The notes under the pieces were generated by a model. It was given only the letters and a program-made list of their open reading frames with translations. It was not told the origin of the DNA and did no database searches. From Saitoella complicata NRRL Y-17804 (Eukaryota > Ascomycota > Saitoellomycetes > Saitoellales > Saitoellaceae), in NCBI RefSeq assembly GCF_001661265.1, contig NW_017566993.1:124001-188000 (forward strand): DNA of 64,000 nt. The letters run 5' to 3'. Shown in pieces: positions 51,848 to 61,784 of the stretch (the first letter of the stretch is position 1; every line of letters begins with the position of its first letter). The translations under genes and the position numbers were made by a program.

Positions 51848-53032
51848 ATGAGGTTCTCCACCATATTCGCCGCATTGGCGGCTACAGCATCTCTGGTTGT
51901 TGCAGTACCAAACCCGCATCCTCTGAAAGAAGTGCACAAGACCTTGGTGGAGTTGGACGACCGTTTCACCTCTGCCGGGCAGGAAAACATGATCGTCACC
52001 GTCACGAGAAAAGACGATATCGAGTCCGACGGCGGTAGCGTTGTCGAAGAAAAGATTACACAACTCGTTTTCGGATTTCATGTTGATCCGACGATGGATA
52101 ACGTTATCTTCTTGAACGGGGAGCCGATTTCTTTGCACAGGCCTTCGGAGACGCAGAGGATCGCGGCTGTGGTGGCGTATGTCCCTCCAGGACACGAGAT
52201 GGACGAAGTCAGCAAAATGGATCGTGACGCACTCTTGGTATTCCCCCAGATCCACGTCCTTGCCGACGTCGCAATCGCCATCAAATACCTCCCCCGCGGC
52301 GCCCGCGACGTCAACATCGGCGTCCAAGTCATCGAAACAGACGGTAAAGTCGTCATGTCCCAAGATAACTTCGGGGTCTCGATCAACATTCCTGGACACA
52401 AGAAAGTGGAGAAAAAGAAGTGCGATAAGCATGATTACTTTTGTAAGATTGCGGGGATGTGGGAGGGCGTGAAGGGGTATGTTGAGGATGGGTATGAGCG
52501 GATGAAGGAGGTGCATAAGGTTAGGCCTGGACATAAGGGTGAAAAGGGTCCTTGTCCGAAGAAGTTTAAGGGTGGGAAGAAGGAGATGGGTGTCGTTGCC
52601 GCTGTTGGTGCTGGTGCTGGGCCTGTCGAGGGCGACTTCCCTCCTCCCCCTCCGCACCACGACCACAAGGACGACCACCGCCGTCCTGGCCCGGGCCACC
52701 ACGATCGTCCGAAGAAACATCACAAAGAGCATCACCACCGCCCTCACCTCCCCCACAAAGGCGTCTGCCGCGCCATTACTTTCTTCGTTATCGGCGTGTT
52801 GTCTTTGTCGGCTTCGATTATGGGATTGGTTGTCGCTGCGAATATCGTTGCTATGATTGTGAGGAGGGTTACGGGATCTGCCAGGAGGGAGGCGGATTAT
52901 GAGCGTGTTGACGGAGATGAGAAGGGGGAGCAGTTGCCTGTGTATAAGGAGGTTGATGTGGAGAGTGATGAGGAGGGTGTACCGGCGTATGAGGAGAAGA
53001 CGGGGTTGTTGGCTCATGAGGAGCGTGTGTAA
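51848..53032 (+). CDS. Unrecognised type I membrane protein with His-rich stalk
   Basis: An intronless CDS of 394 residues that I do not recognise as a named family. It starts with a signal peptide (MRFSTIFAALAATASLVVAV, cleavage likely before or near PNPHP). A lumenal or extracellular part follows with beta-rich sequence (EKITQLVFGFHVDP, NVIFLNGEPISLHRPSETQ, VAIAIKYLP). Next comes a Cys pair region (KKCDKHDYFCKIAG), then a Pro/His/Lys-rich stalk (about residues 255-310). One membrane helix (AITFFVIGVLSLSASIMGLVVAANIVAMIV, about 313-342) precedes a cytosolic tail with LPVYKE and VPAYEE; LPxY is a Rsp5-type ubiquitin ligase docking motif. It lies 291 bp downstream of nitrite reductase, same strand; a nitrogen link is speculative. 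Confidence 0.8.
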   Translation: MRFSTIFAALAATASLVVAVPNPHPLKEVHKTLVELDDRFTSAGQENMIVTVTRKDDIESDGGSVVEEKITQLVFGFHVDPTMDNVIFLNGEPISLHRPSETQRIAAVVAYVPPGHEMDEVSKMDRDALLVFPQIHVLADVAIAIKYLPRGARDVNIGVQVIETDGKVVMSQDNFGVSINIPGHKKVEKKKCDKHDYFCKIAGMWEGVKGYVEDGYERMKEVHKVRPGHKGEKGPCPKKFKGGKKEMGVVAAVGAGAGPVEGDFPPPPPHHDHKDDHRRPGPGHHDRPKKHHKEHHHRPHLPHKGVCRAITFFVIGVLSLSASIMGLVVAANIVAMIVRRVTGSARREADYERVDGDEKGEQLPVYKEVDVESDEEGVPAYEEKTGLLAHEERV

Positions 53033-54030
53033 GCTAGGGTTCGGATTGGATTTTTGTTTTCTGTGATTGGGTATTTGGGTTATTCGGATTGGTGTTGTTT
53101 TTTTACGTTACGTTCTACTTTGCTTGTGATGATGGGTTCATCGTTAATGTTACCATTTGGATCCCGTTTACAAGTACATTTTCCTGGAATGCGTACTCTC
53201 GTTAGAGCTGCTTCACCCGGTGTAGCTTTCTGAACAGAAACAGGAACTTGCCATGATGCGGTTAACCTTGGGTCCAGGTTCTCTCAGCCGACGCCCGTCG
53301 ATGAGTGCGAGGGTATCGGCCAGGATATCGATCAACATGTTCGTGGGTGGTGAGGCGTGGCGATAGGTGGACGTGGGTGGTGAGGATGGTGATCAAGGGT
53401 AACGGAGGCTGGTGGACCGAGGGTGGTGGTCATGATGCTTAGGGATGGACTGTAAAACCCATGACAGGCGGCAACATGGCGTGTGGATGACGGAGAGGGA
53501 CCACCTCGAACGGTCATTAGGCAGTGCGGCATCCCCGGTACTCAAACAAGCAGGTTTTCAGTCGACAAGTGTAACTCGACTTGAGCGTTCCGATAATGTC
53601 AACACTCACTCACTTTAGCTGGAGAGTGCTCGAAGAAGGAGCGAAGCGTGCGAATATGGTTGAGCTGCGCGGATCATCCTGACCTTAAGGACATCTTCTG
53701 ATCCTAGACAACTTATCGCAAACGCGAAGAAAACCCGGACAAGCTAGAACGGCTCTCTAGGCCCTATGAGCTGGCGCCAGTTCGTCACGCTTGCAACGCC
53801 TTTCAAACACGTTGAGAGCGGTTGCTCGGGCACAGCAACGATATCGTCACGAACGTCGAGGCCAATGGAATTCCAAGCGCAACGGTACGGAGATGTTAAT
53901 CTCACGACGGCGTAGAGAATCATGGCGATGTACTGCGAGTTGCAAGTGATGCGCATGGATTCGGGCATCTGATGCCAGAGAAATGAAGCAGAAAAGGAGA
54001 GTAAACCCCATAAAACACAACAAAAAGGTG
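53033..54030. other. Intergenic region with degenerate GGGTGGTGA repeats
   Basis: About 1 kb without a supported gene. It contains the G-rich repeat block at 53343-53431. It ends with a run of A on the + strand (54022-54026), which is the T-run terminator of the minus-strand tRNA gene. Confidence 0.65.
53343..53431. repeat. Degenerate GGGTGGTGA-type G-rich repeat block
   Basis: GTGGGTGGTGAGG occurs twice (near 53343 and 53373), followed by GGATGGTGA, GGCTGGTGG and GAGGGTGGTGG. It resembles the arrays at 21541 and 23992 in its GGTGGTGA core but is more diverged. Confidence 0.7.
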
Positions 54031-54103
54031 TGGAGAAGCTGGGAGTCGAACCCAGTACCTCTCGCATGCTAAGCGAGCGCTCTACCAGATGAGCTACATC
54101 CCC
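54031..54103 (-). tRNA. tRNA-Ala (anticodon AGC)
   Basis: On the minus strand a 73-nt cloverleaf runs from GGGGATG to the discriminator A. D arm contains TAGCTCATCTGGTAGAGC (A box). The anticodon stem CTCGC/GCGAG holds loop TTAGCAT, anticodon AGC. T arm CTGGG-TTCGACT-CCCAG (B box). The acceptor stem contains the G3-U70 pair that marks alanine tRNAs, with one T-T mismatch at pair 6. There is no intron. A TTTTT Pol III terminator follows at 54026-54022. Confidence 0.95.
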
Positions 54104-54771
54104 GAATGGATGGATGGGGATGAGTTCGCAAAAATACATAAAAACAAAATACGTCTCTATGCGAATCGTGTTCTTAGGCTGGCCCCATCCTTCCATCCTC
54201 GCCATTCGTAAAGGAGGCTTGTCGGTCGCTGGTTTCAGCACTTTTCGCAAATTTGCATGGCGTACACTAGCCCCGGCGCGCTCCCGTGAACCGTGGGAAA
54301 GCACCCGGTACAGGATTTTATGATAATCTCAGACGACAGTCACAGCCTCTTCCGTTGCCCTATACGTATGTTGCAACGTAGGGCGATCTTTCCTGTGCGC
54401 ACTTGTCGGGCTCTCTCTTGTACATATCCGTACTTGGTCAAAATCGAGTATACGCCAATTTGAGAAGGCTTTCTTTCGCTTGCGGCGCTACCCGGGAGGT
54501 GAACGTGTTCAAGCAAACGGCCACAGCCGTATTGGTATGTAATAAGTTTCGTGGTGGCCACTGCTAGACTCGCAAATATGATGGATGTCGATATTCTCCA
54601 AAGCCTAGTAGAACAGGCTCGCGGTGGTTCTGTGGGTCACCGAGTGAGTCTGTACAGTTGTGATGCGCTTTTGCATCGTTCTTCGATTCTTGTCATTTGA
54701 TTACGACTCATGGAACTATTGTTCACCACATCCTGACGACTTGACCAGAAGCAATATTAAGCACGAGAAAA
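54104..54771. other. Intergenic region between tRNA-Ala and 5S rRNA
   Basis: About 670 bp, no confident gene. A short + strand reading (from about 54580, MMDVDILQSLVEQARGG) followed by GTGAGT looks like a possible small first exon, but I cannot find its continuation, so it is not annotated as a gene. Confidence 0.5.
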
Positions 54772-54890
54772 AGATACAGCACCCGAGTATTCCCAGCTGG
54801 TCTCCCACGCTAGTACTGACTGGGCCCTATGATGCTTAACTTAGGAGATCGGACGGGATCCTGTGCTTTCATCATGGTATGGCCGTATCT
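54772..54890 (-). rRNA. 5S ribosomal RNA, dispersed single copy
   Basis: On the minus strand a 119-nt sequence begins AGATACGGCCATACC and contains the conserved CCCGTCCGATCTCCTAAGTTAAGC and TAGGGCCCAGTCAGTAC, then GGGAGACC and GGGAATAC, ending GGGTGCTGTATCT. The ends pair (AGATACGGC with GCTGTATCT) as helix I. A run of five T (54772-54768) ends the gene for Pol III. The A box, intermediate element and C box region look intact. No neighbouring rDNA is seen, so this is a dispersed copy. Confidence 0.96.
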
Positions 54891-55336
54891 GGCAGAGAAA
54901 CAATTAGGACTTTAACATCCATTATTTCCAATTACTTTGGACTTCTCCCTAGATGAGGTCGGAGGATGTCAAACATCTCAAGCGCAAGAAACACGTCTTT
55001 CCTCGAACGAAGCCCCATCCTGTATCGTTCTCTCAACTTATCCGACTGGTACAGTATAATGGCAATCCTGCGTGGTTTTCAGGACGACATGGCGTTATAA
55101 GAACCATGAAGGCGAACGAAAAGCACACGGTCTAAGCCTAATATTGGAACGAAACAACTAGTAGTTCAATCGTATCCTCTCTTTCTCTTATTATTCACTG
55201 ATCAGCTGATACTAAGAAGTATACCCTATATGTAAGAAAATCGCGCCATGTCCAGTGTCCTTACTAATGCCAGAATTACCAATACCCTACCCTTCCCACA
55301 TCTTCATCGTATATATCTTGTGTATACTATCATTCT
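54891..55336. other. Intergenic region
   Basis: A 446-bp stretch between the 5S gene and the 3' end of the PH-domain gene. A 60-codon + strand open frame (54953-55135) has no recognisable likeness. Nothing else supported. Confidence 0.5.
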
Positions 55337-57361
55337 CTACTCTTCTCTGCTCTCAACAGTTCTCATCTTACTTGGAGGGGGAGGCGGTAACGGCCCAACC
55401 GGCGGCGGCGTCGGCGCACCCAATATACTCCCTCTTCTGTCAAGCTGCACACCAGGCGGCAACGGCGTCATTCCATTGTTGTTCACAAACCACGAACTTG
55501 GACGGCGACCGGAACCGGTACCGGATGAGTCGCTCGTCACGGAAACCCAGGAAACTGGTCTCTCGCGTCGTCCTTCGTTGGAATGTTGGCGTGGGAGGGG
55601 AACGCGGCTCGTCGATGCCGAAGACGGCGCGCGGCTTGCGTTCTTTGATTTACGCTTATTTGAGCCAGCGACGCTGGGGTTCAGGCTCAAAGGCACTGCA
55701 GGGAGTGCTGGCAGTGTCGTCGCCGTTGGCATAGGCTTCTGCTCGGGCAGGGCCTGCATGCTTGTCTTGTGCCTAAGACCGCGGTGCGTAGGCGGAGTGC
55801 TCGTGTTGCCGTCGCCCTTTGTTGTGTAGTTCCCAAATGTTCCGGTGTTCGCGCTCTTGACCGAGCTCGCACTGGAGACGGCAGTTCCAGTCGAGATGAC
55901 ACTCAATCTCCTCGTATCAGGAGTGCTAAGTCTTCTAACTTCAGCCGCTGCGAAGAACCCGTGCGTAGGCAGGGGCAAAGGGGCAGCAAGAACCGAGTCC
56001 ACCGCCCCCATAGCGTTCAACTGAAAGTCGAAGCCCGAGTTTGGGCCGAAGGTGGTATCAGTCGGGCTCGCCATCGCGGACCATGCACCAGCCGGTTGCT
56101 CATCTGGGTGCACAGAGAACGGGAGCTGGCTGCTCGTGATGGTGTCCACCCCGTCGACTTCAGGCTTGCTGATCTGGAAGGCATCCAGCGCGATACGGAC
56201 GTTGTGCATGCCATCACCATCACCACCCGCCGTCCGAGTCTTCTTCGATGCCTTTGATGGAGCCTGCAGTGCCGTAACCTCCTCCTCTGTGCCCGGCGTG
56301 CTCACAGTAATCCCACTATCCTTGTGCTGAGTAGCTCCGCCTTCGAGCGCAGCGAGTGTTGCGCTGCGAACACTGTCCTTGTCGCCCTCCTTTGCGACCC
56401 GGATCTGCTCCCTGACTGCGTTCATCCACTTCATCAAATCATCTGTATTCTCCATAACCAAGTACCAAGGCTCCGCACCTCCTCCTGGTGCGACCTTTAG
56501 TGTCCATTTCGATCCTTGAATGGCGTCTGAGACGTGGCAGATGGTAGACTCCGTAATGCCCAACACCTGGTCCGGGGTACGGTTCTCTTCATCCTCCTCT
56601 TCGAGCGCTGGTTGGTATCTCAACAGCGTTCCCGGAGTCAAGATATATAATCTCCTGCCCCATCCAGAAGGCTTCCTCTGGGCACCGATAGAGAGGAAGC
56701 TCTTTGTTGACTGGCCTGCAAGGAGTGTTGGCAGTTCGGTGTAGAGAATCGCACGTTCTTTGGCGACCATTATTGGCATCTTTCTGTTCCATGCTGTTGG
56801 AATCGGGCTGGACATGCGCGAGTTGGTTGAAAGGAGGGGCGAGTGCGCCGGTAGTGAAAGTGATCTTGACGGCGATGGTGCGAAGGTGCGCTGAGTTGCT
56901 GCTTCTCCCATGGCCGATTTCCTGCCTCGTGACGCCAGGCTCTCCGCGTCCGAGTTAATCGTGGCCAAGTTGCCTAGCGAAGGTCGTTCTGGGTAGAATG
57001 TCGCCTCGGTCGGACTGGCTAGCTGCACTGCGACATTCGGACCGAGACCGAAGACAGAGTTCTGTCGCATACTTGCTCTGCTGTTGTGTTGTTCGTCCAT
57101 GCCGACCGCCTTGCTGCCTCGTCTGCTGCTACCGATCTTTGACATAAAGTTGAGTAGCGACTTGCGGTGCGAAGCGACTGATCCTCGCTTATTCGAACTC
57201 GTCTTCGAACCGCCAAAGGAGAATCTCGATGATGGTCGCCGACCAGCTTGTGATCCATCATTCGAAGAGTTCGAAGATGTAGAGTATCTGTTGTGGTTGT
57301 TGTCGTTCGAGGTTATCGAAAGCATCGACAGACGGTTGTTCCGTGGTGCGTCGGCGTCCAT
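55337..57361 (-). CDS. PH-domain protein with long Ser-rich flanks
   Basis: A single exon of 674 residues starting MDADAPRNNRLSMLSITSND. The first about 200 residues are Ser/Arg/Asn-rich with repeated RRxS-type sites (RRPSSRFSF, SSRRGSKA), likely kinase targets. A PH domain (about residues 210-325) has the core FLSIGAQRKPSGWGRRLYILTPGTLLRYQP, then GSKWTLKVAPGG and WYLVMENTDDLMKWMNAVREQI, the Trp being the PH hallmark. The C-terminal half is low complexity with a proline end (PTPPPVGPLPPPPPSK). It is probably a membrane- or cortex-associated adaptor; function is unknown and I cannot name an ortholog. Confidence 0.85.
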   Translation of the reverse strand: MDADAPRNNRLSMLSITSNDNNHNRYSTSSNSSNDGSQAGRRPSSRFSFGGSKTSSNKRGSVASHRKSLLNFMSKIGSSRRGSKAVGMDEQHNSRASMRQNSVFGLGPNVAVQLASPTEATFYPERPSLGNLATINSDAESLASRGRKSAMGEAATQRTFAPSPSRSLSLPAHSPLLSTNSRMSSPIPTAWNRKMPIMVAKERAILYTELPTLLAGQSTKSFLSIGAQRKPSGWGRRLYILTPGTLLRYQPALEEEDEENRTPDQVLGITESTICHVSDAIQGSKWTLKVAPGGGAEPWYLVMENTDDLMKWMNAVREQIRVAKEGDKDSVRSATLAALEGGATQHKDSGITVSTPGTEEEVTALQAPSKASKKTRTAGGDGDGMHNVRIALDAFQISKPEVDGVDTITSSQLPFSVHPDEQPAGAWSAMASPTDTTFGPNSGFDFQLNAMGAVDSVLAAPLPLPTHGFFAAAEVRRLSTPDTRRLSVISTGTAVSSASSVKSANTGTFGNYTTKGDGNTSTPPTHRGLRHKTSMQALPEQKPMPTATTLPALPAVPLSLNPSVAGSNKRKSKNASRAPSSASTSRVPLPRQHSNEGRRERPVSWVSVTSDSSGTGSGRRPSSWFVNNNGMTPLPPGVQLDRRGSILGAPTPPPVGPLPPPPPSKMRTVESREE

Positions 57362-58567
57362 GACCGCAGATCGCTTGCTTATACCGCAGCTGGGTCAGAC
57401 CGATATTTGTTGAGCTGAGCTGATCAAGCAGCTGAAGAGCCGTAGAAAGCTCCAGCGAAGATGGTGAGAAAGTCTGTCAGCGAGTGGCAAGGGTTGTTTG
57501 TGGTTGTCGTGCGAGACTCGAGAAGGTACTTGACGCGTGGGTTGAGCTTATTCGACGAGGAGAGTAGAGATCGAAGGAGATGGCGCACGTGTACTGTTCT
57601 GCAAGGGTACGCTTCCAGCTGTTGGTTGATCCAGCTGTTCACGCTTTTGAGGTTGCTTGCTGTGTATGGCACGTCCTAGCCGTTACACTGTGCCTTTTCC
57701 GGGGAAAACGCGCACAGACTTCGTAAGCTTGCCGTATGTACTCTGGAAGTAAGCGCCCGACGAGCTGCGAGAGGGGTCCGAGCGTAGAAGTTGCAGAGTT
57801 GGAAGGCCGGTGATGCTGGCGGCCCGGCGATGGATATATATTACAGCTGGAAGATGGACGAGGAAGTATGGAGCAAGTGGCTTTAATGTCTGTGAATTAC
57901 CAGGCTTCGAGCTTGTGCGAGCGCAGCGGCGTACTTGCCTTGGGCTTTGTCGCTGTGAATCCGATCGCCGGAAACTGCGCGCACGAAACAGGCCGAGACT
58001 CCTGCAAGCTTAAGACGACCGTTGCCCTCCACCGCCGCACTGGAAAAGGAAGTCGCACCGCAGAGATACGAACAGGGGATTAAGCTTCGAGGCCGAGTAA
58101 CCGACCGCGTCAATCGAACACCGTGGAGCTTCCGGATCGGCCGTTTACCGGTCAGATCCCATGCCAAGAATCTCTCATCGCGCTCCGTCGGCCTTTGCAG
58201 CAGTCGCTGCGCGCGCATCGAGACGTTGGGCAGGGCTGGCCACCCGCACAAAGGATGCCCACGCGGAGCACGGCTCCGATAATTTACCATATGAAAGAAT
58301 GAAAGCTAGAAACAAAGCTTTGGGATCCAATGAAGCATCTACAAAGGTCGAGACCGGGTAGCGGTCCACCGGGGACAGTCATGAGCACTCAATCGTCGAT
58401 GCGCTTTCGATACGACGGCTAGAAACATGGAGATGAATGGAACGTACGGCACACGTGTGGACGACCGAGATGGACCCTTGACAGGTAAGAAATGCAATTT
58501 GGTAAGACCTTTGACAGCACCCCAGTTTCTCCGCTGCTTCCTTTGCCGATGGAGGCTCACGGATAAA
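57362..58567. other. 1.2-kb intergenic region upstream of the PH-domain gene
   Basis: Between the start of the PH-domain gene and the 3' end of SEC62, both on the minus strand. Several overlapping open frames of 60-135 codons occur on both strands, but none has family likeness, splice support or a consistent frame. It is the longest gene-free stretch here and may be a large promoter or hold an untranslated RNA; I see no positive sign of either. Confidence 0.5.
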
Positions 58568-59542
58568 CTACTCTTCAACCTCCTCAAACCTCGGCTGCAT
58601 GTTCTTCTTGGCAGCCGTGTTCACTGGAGCAGCATTTGCCGACATGGACTTTGACTCTGTGACTGCAGCCTTCTGCTCACCAGGAGTAACAGCGGCCTTC
58701 TTCTTTCCCATGACCTTCTTTGGCTATATTGCAGAGTTAGTACAACCCAACCAACGTAGGACTCTGTAGACATACCTTCTCCCATCCCCAAACCGGCACA
58801 AACGACTCAAAAAACCCAACATCTTCAAACAAATTCGGAAACAACCACAACCCAGGACTCGCAACAACCATCGTAACAACAAACAACACCAACCTCACAA
58901 TCGCCAACACGATAAACAACCCAATCACGCCCAACATCGCCATAGACAGATACCACACGCCCAACCTCATCGTGGGTGGCCATAGTGGGAACATGACACC
59001 GGCGAGGATGACGAGGACGAGGAGGACTGAGCCGAGGATCGCCATGGTTTGTGGGCCTTCGCGGATCCAGGCGTAATGGTGGTCCTCGGAGATTTCTTGT
59101 TCGCGGATGATGGAGAGGGTTCTTGAGTCACCCTTCTTCCGCTTCTTTTTCTTCTCTGCGGCGCCGTGGCCGTGGCCCGCGTGCGGGTCCGCGAATTTGT
59201 CGACACGGAGTGCGATCAGGTGGAGAGGCAGCAATCTCAGTGCCTCGGCAGCTTGATCACGGTTGTTGATTTCGGGGAGGTTCGAACCCTTCTTCTTTTG
59301 TGCTTTTTGGTATGCGGGGGATTGGAGGAGTGCGAAAGCGTGTTTTCCTGCAAATCATCAGTCTTCCATAACACAAGGAAGAAGCTTAATGAAGAAATAC
59401 CCTTGAAATACTCATGTCTCTTCCCATTGAGGATACCAGTACGATTCTTCAATTCCTTCTTGTGTCGCAAAAAGTCGTGGACGGCCAACGCTTCTGGCGT
59501 CGGCGGCTGAGGAGCCTGTGCTTGCGGAGGAGGACCGGACAT
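58568..59542 (-). CDS. SEC62: ER translocation subunit Sec62
   Basis: Three exons (59401-59542, 58776-59347, 58568-58723) with introns of 53 and 52 bp encode 289 residues. Exon 1 begins MSGPPPQAQAPQPPTPEALA and ends KRHEYFKG, joined to KHAFALLQSPAYQKAQ and LPLHLIALRVDKF. Then comes a basic stretch (KKKKRKK), HHYAWIREGPQ, and two membrane segments (ILGSVLLVLVILAGVMFPLWPPTMRLGVWYLSM and LGVIGLFIVLAIVRLVLFVVTMV). The conserved GLWLFPNLFEDVGFFESFVPVWGWEK follows. Exon 3 gives the Lys-rich cytosolic tail ending FEEVEE. Sec62 works with Sec63 in post-translational import into the ER. The last splice is in phase 0 with a CTAAC branch site. Confidence 0.95.
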
Positions 59543-59821
59543 GGTGCTCGATGTTCAAGGCGATGATGATCGATCCGTTCGTAACTCGTCGAGGACGATG
59601 GTCAGTTGCTCTTCGAGCTCGATTGATCCCGGTGAGCGACGTGGCTGCTACCGCAACCCTTGCTGCGCGTCATGTTTCACCGCCAGGCGTCCTGCATCGA
59701 AATTGCTATATTCGGACAGTAGATGGGCAGCGATCTTGAAATATCGCGGGAGCTCTCAAATGCTTCAAGCTTCCAATTGTATTATCATATCATCATCCTC
59801 TCCTCTCTCCTCTCGCATCCT

Positions 59822-60899
59822 TCACTGCTTAATCTTCTCCGTCAACTCCGGCACAGTAGTAAACAAATCCCCAACCAACCCAATATCAGCAACCTGGAAA
59901 ATAGGCGCATCCGCATCCTTGTTGATCGCAACAATCGTCTTACTATCCTTCATACCCGCCAGATGTTGAATCGCTCCTGAGATTCCGACAGCGACATACA
60001 ACTCCGGCGCGACGATTTTTCCAGTCTGTCCAACCTGCAACGCGTTGTCTGCATACCCAGCATCGACAGCAGCACGGGACGCACCGATAGCGGCACCGAG
60101 GGCATCAGCGAGAGGGGTGATGACTTTGTCAAAGTTCTCTTTGTCTTTTAGACCGCGACCGCCGGAGACGACGCGTGCTGCGGAACCGAGGTCGGGACGG
60201 GCGGAGGTGGAGATTTGTTCGGAAACCCAGGCGGTTTGGGAGGTTGTTTTGGGGTCTTTGCCGGATTCGATGGGGGCTGCGTTGGATTCTGCTGGTGGGC
60301 CAGCGGGGTCGAAGGCGGAGGGACGGACGGTGATGACCTTGAAAGAGTCGAGAGACTTGATGGTAGCAATCGCGTTTCCTGTGAAGCTCTGCGTTAGCCC
60401 GTGTACGAAAACAGCGATCAGAGTATCACAAACCTGCGTAGATTGGTCTGCGGAAAGTGTCCTCGCTCTCAACGCCCACAATATCAGACACCTGCCCAAC
60501 ATCCAACAACGCCGCCACTCGTGGCATAGTGTTCTTCCCAAACGCAGTATGCGCAGCAATAACATGTGTAAAGCCACCCTCCTTGACATTCTCCACCACC
60601 AGCGGCGCAAAGTTCTCTGGCAATCCCTTATCGTATTCTTCATTCTCCACCGTCAAAACCTTCTCGACACCCTTGAACTTGGCAGCCTCGGCACCCATCT
60701 TGGCGGCGTCGGAACCGGCGATGAATGCGGTCACACCAGAGCCGAGCTGGGTTGCGGCGGTGAGTGCTGAGAGGGAGTTTGCGTTCCATTTTCCTTGACG
60801 GTGTTCGAGGATTGCGAGGGTGCTGAGGAGGCGGGAGGAGGCAGTGAGGCGGAAGCAGTGAATGGAGGCACGGAGGCCGGCTGAGCGAAGGGCCAACAT
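59822..60899 (-). CDS. AIM45: Electron transfer flavoprotein alpha subunit, mitochondrial
   Basis: Two exons (60434-60899, 59822-60378) across a 55-bp intron (donor GTTTGT, CTAAC branch, CACAG acceptor) encode 340 residues. A mitochondrial presequence ([25 protein letters not shown]) precedes [22 protein letters not shown]. Next come the N-terminal ETF fold with [27 protein letters not shown], then RPIYAG joined to [11 protein letters not shown]-binding domain II has [63 protein letters not shown], and ends [22 protein letters not shown]. With ETF-beta it passes electrons from acyl-CoA dehydrogenases to the quinone pool. A TCACGTGA site lies about 140 bp upstream (61040-61047). Confidence 0.96.
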
Positions 60900-61784
60900 T
60901 GCTGGCTGGAGCCTTTTGGGTAGATGACGTTGGGATGGAGGGGGAGTGTGGAGGTAGTTGCCTCCTACCTGGATATTCCGAGGCTCGATGCACGTGCCTG
61001 GATGATGAAGCGGGGTGACTGAAGATGTGAATGATCACCTCACGTGAGTGTTGATGAAGTGAGTGAGATCCCCTTCTAGCAAGCATTACCGACCCGTTTT
61101 CTCTTTCTCTTTCTCGTTGTCATATGCATTGGAAGGTCATGGTGCACGGACCCCAGCTGCTCGTTATCGATACCGGGCCCGTCAGATATAACCAGCATGG
61201 GAAACGCGTTCTCGCCATGCCTTTCAATCGAGATATTATCGGCCGATACAATCGAGATACGAGTCGTGCGTGGTGACTATTTATCGCAGACGTTAACCCA
61301 CGAGCCTCGCCCGGAACACCCTTTTCCCATGGGGGTATATCCAGTTGAATGAACTTCAAAGTCAGCAGACGCAACTTAGCCCACTCAACCGAAACCCTGT
61401 TCTATCCATAGAAGTTCGATTGGATGGTGTACCATCGATCATTCCTCATGTTCCAACGTCGGGAGAGTGACAAACGACTGGAGCGTCCCTTTAACTACAC
61501 CTCCTGACTCGGACGGATCACTTCTTCCGGTCTCGAATACCGATAGTGAAAGGGGTCAACTCTATCGTCGGTGGCTTCCTCCTTTCTATAAAGCTTGTCG
61601 TGCTTCCTCTTCCTCCATCTTCCTCAACCTTTTGGTCTGTGGACTCTTACGTCTCGTCACCGTCTCCGCCATTGGTTCTGCGCTCTCTCCACCACCATCT
61701 CTCGAACTATTTTCTGTTTTGTACATACACCTATCGACTCCTTGACGTCCTTAACACCCCTTCTTCTTGTTCAACGTCTTCACG
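60900..61784. other. Divergent intergenic region between ETF-alpha and MEI2-like genes
   Basis: An 885-bp region with no supported gene. It has the palindrome TCACGTGA (61040-61047), and a pyrimidine run CTCTTTCTCTTTCTC (about 61099-61113). The last part, up to 61784, is pyrimidine-rich, as in a long 5' leader of the MEI2-like gene. Confidence 0.6.

Noticed and set aside
54580-54740. Possible orphan first exon (MMDVDILQSLVEQARGG followed by GTGAGT)
   Set aside because: No downstream exon that continues it could be found before the 5S gene, so it is not called a gene.
57883-58290. 135-codon minus-strand open frame in the long intergenic region
   Set aside because: Overlaps comparable frames on the other strand and has low-complexity Arg/Ser composition; no support.
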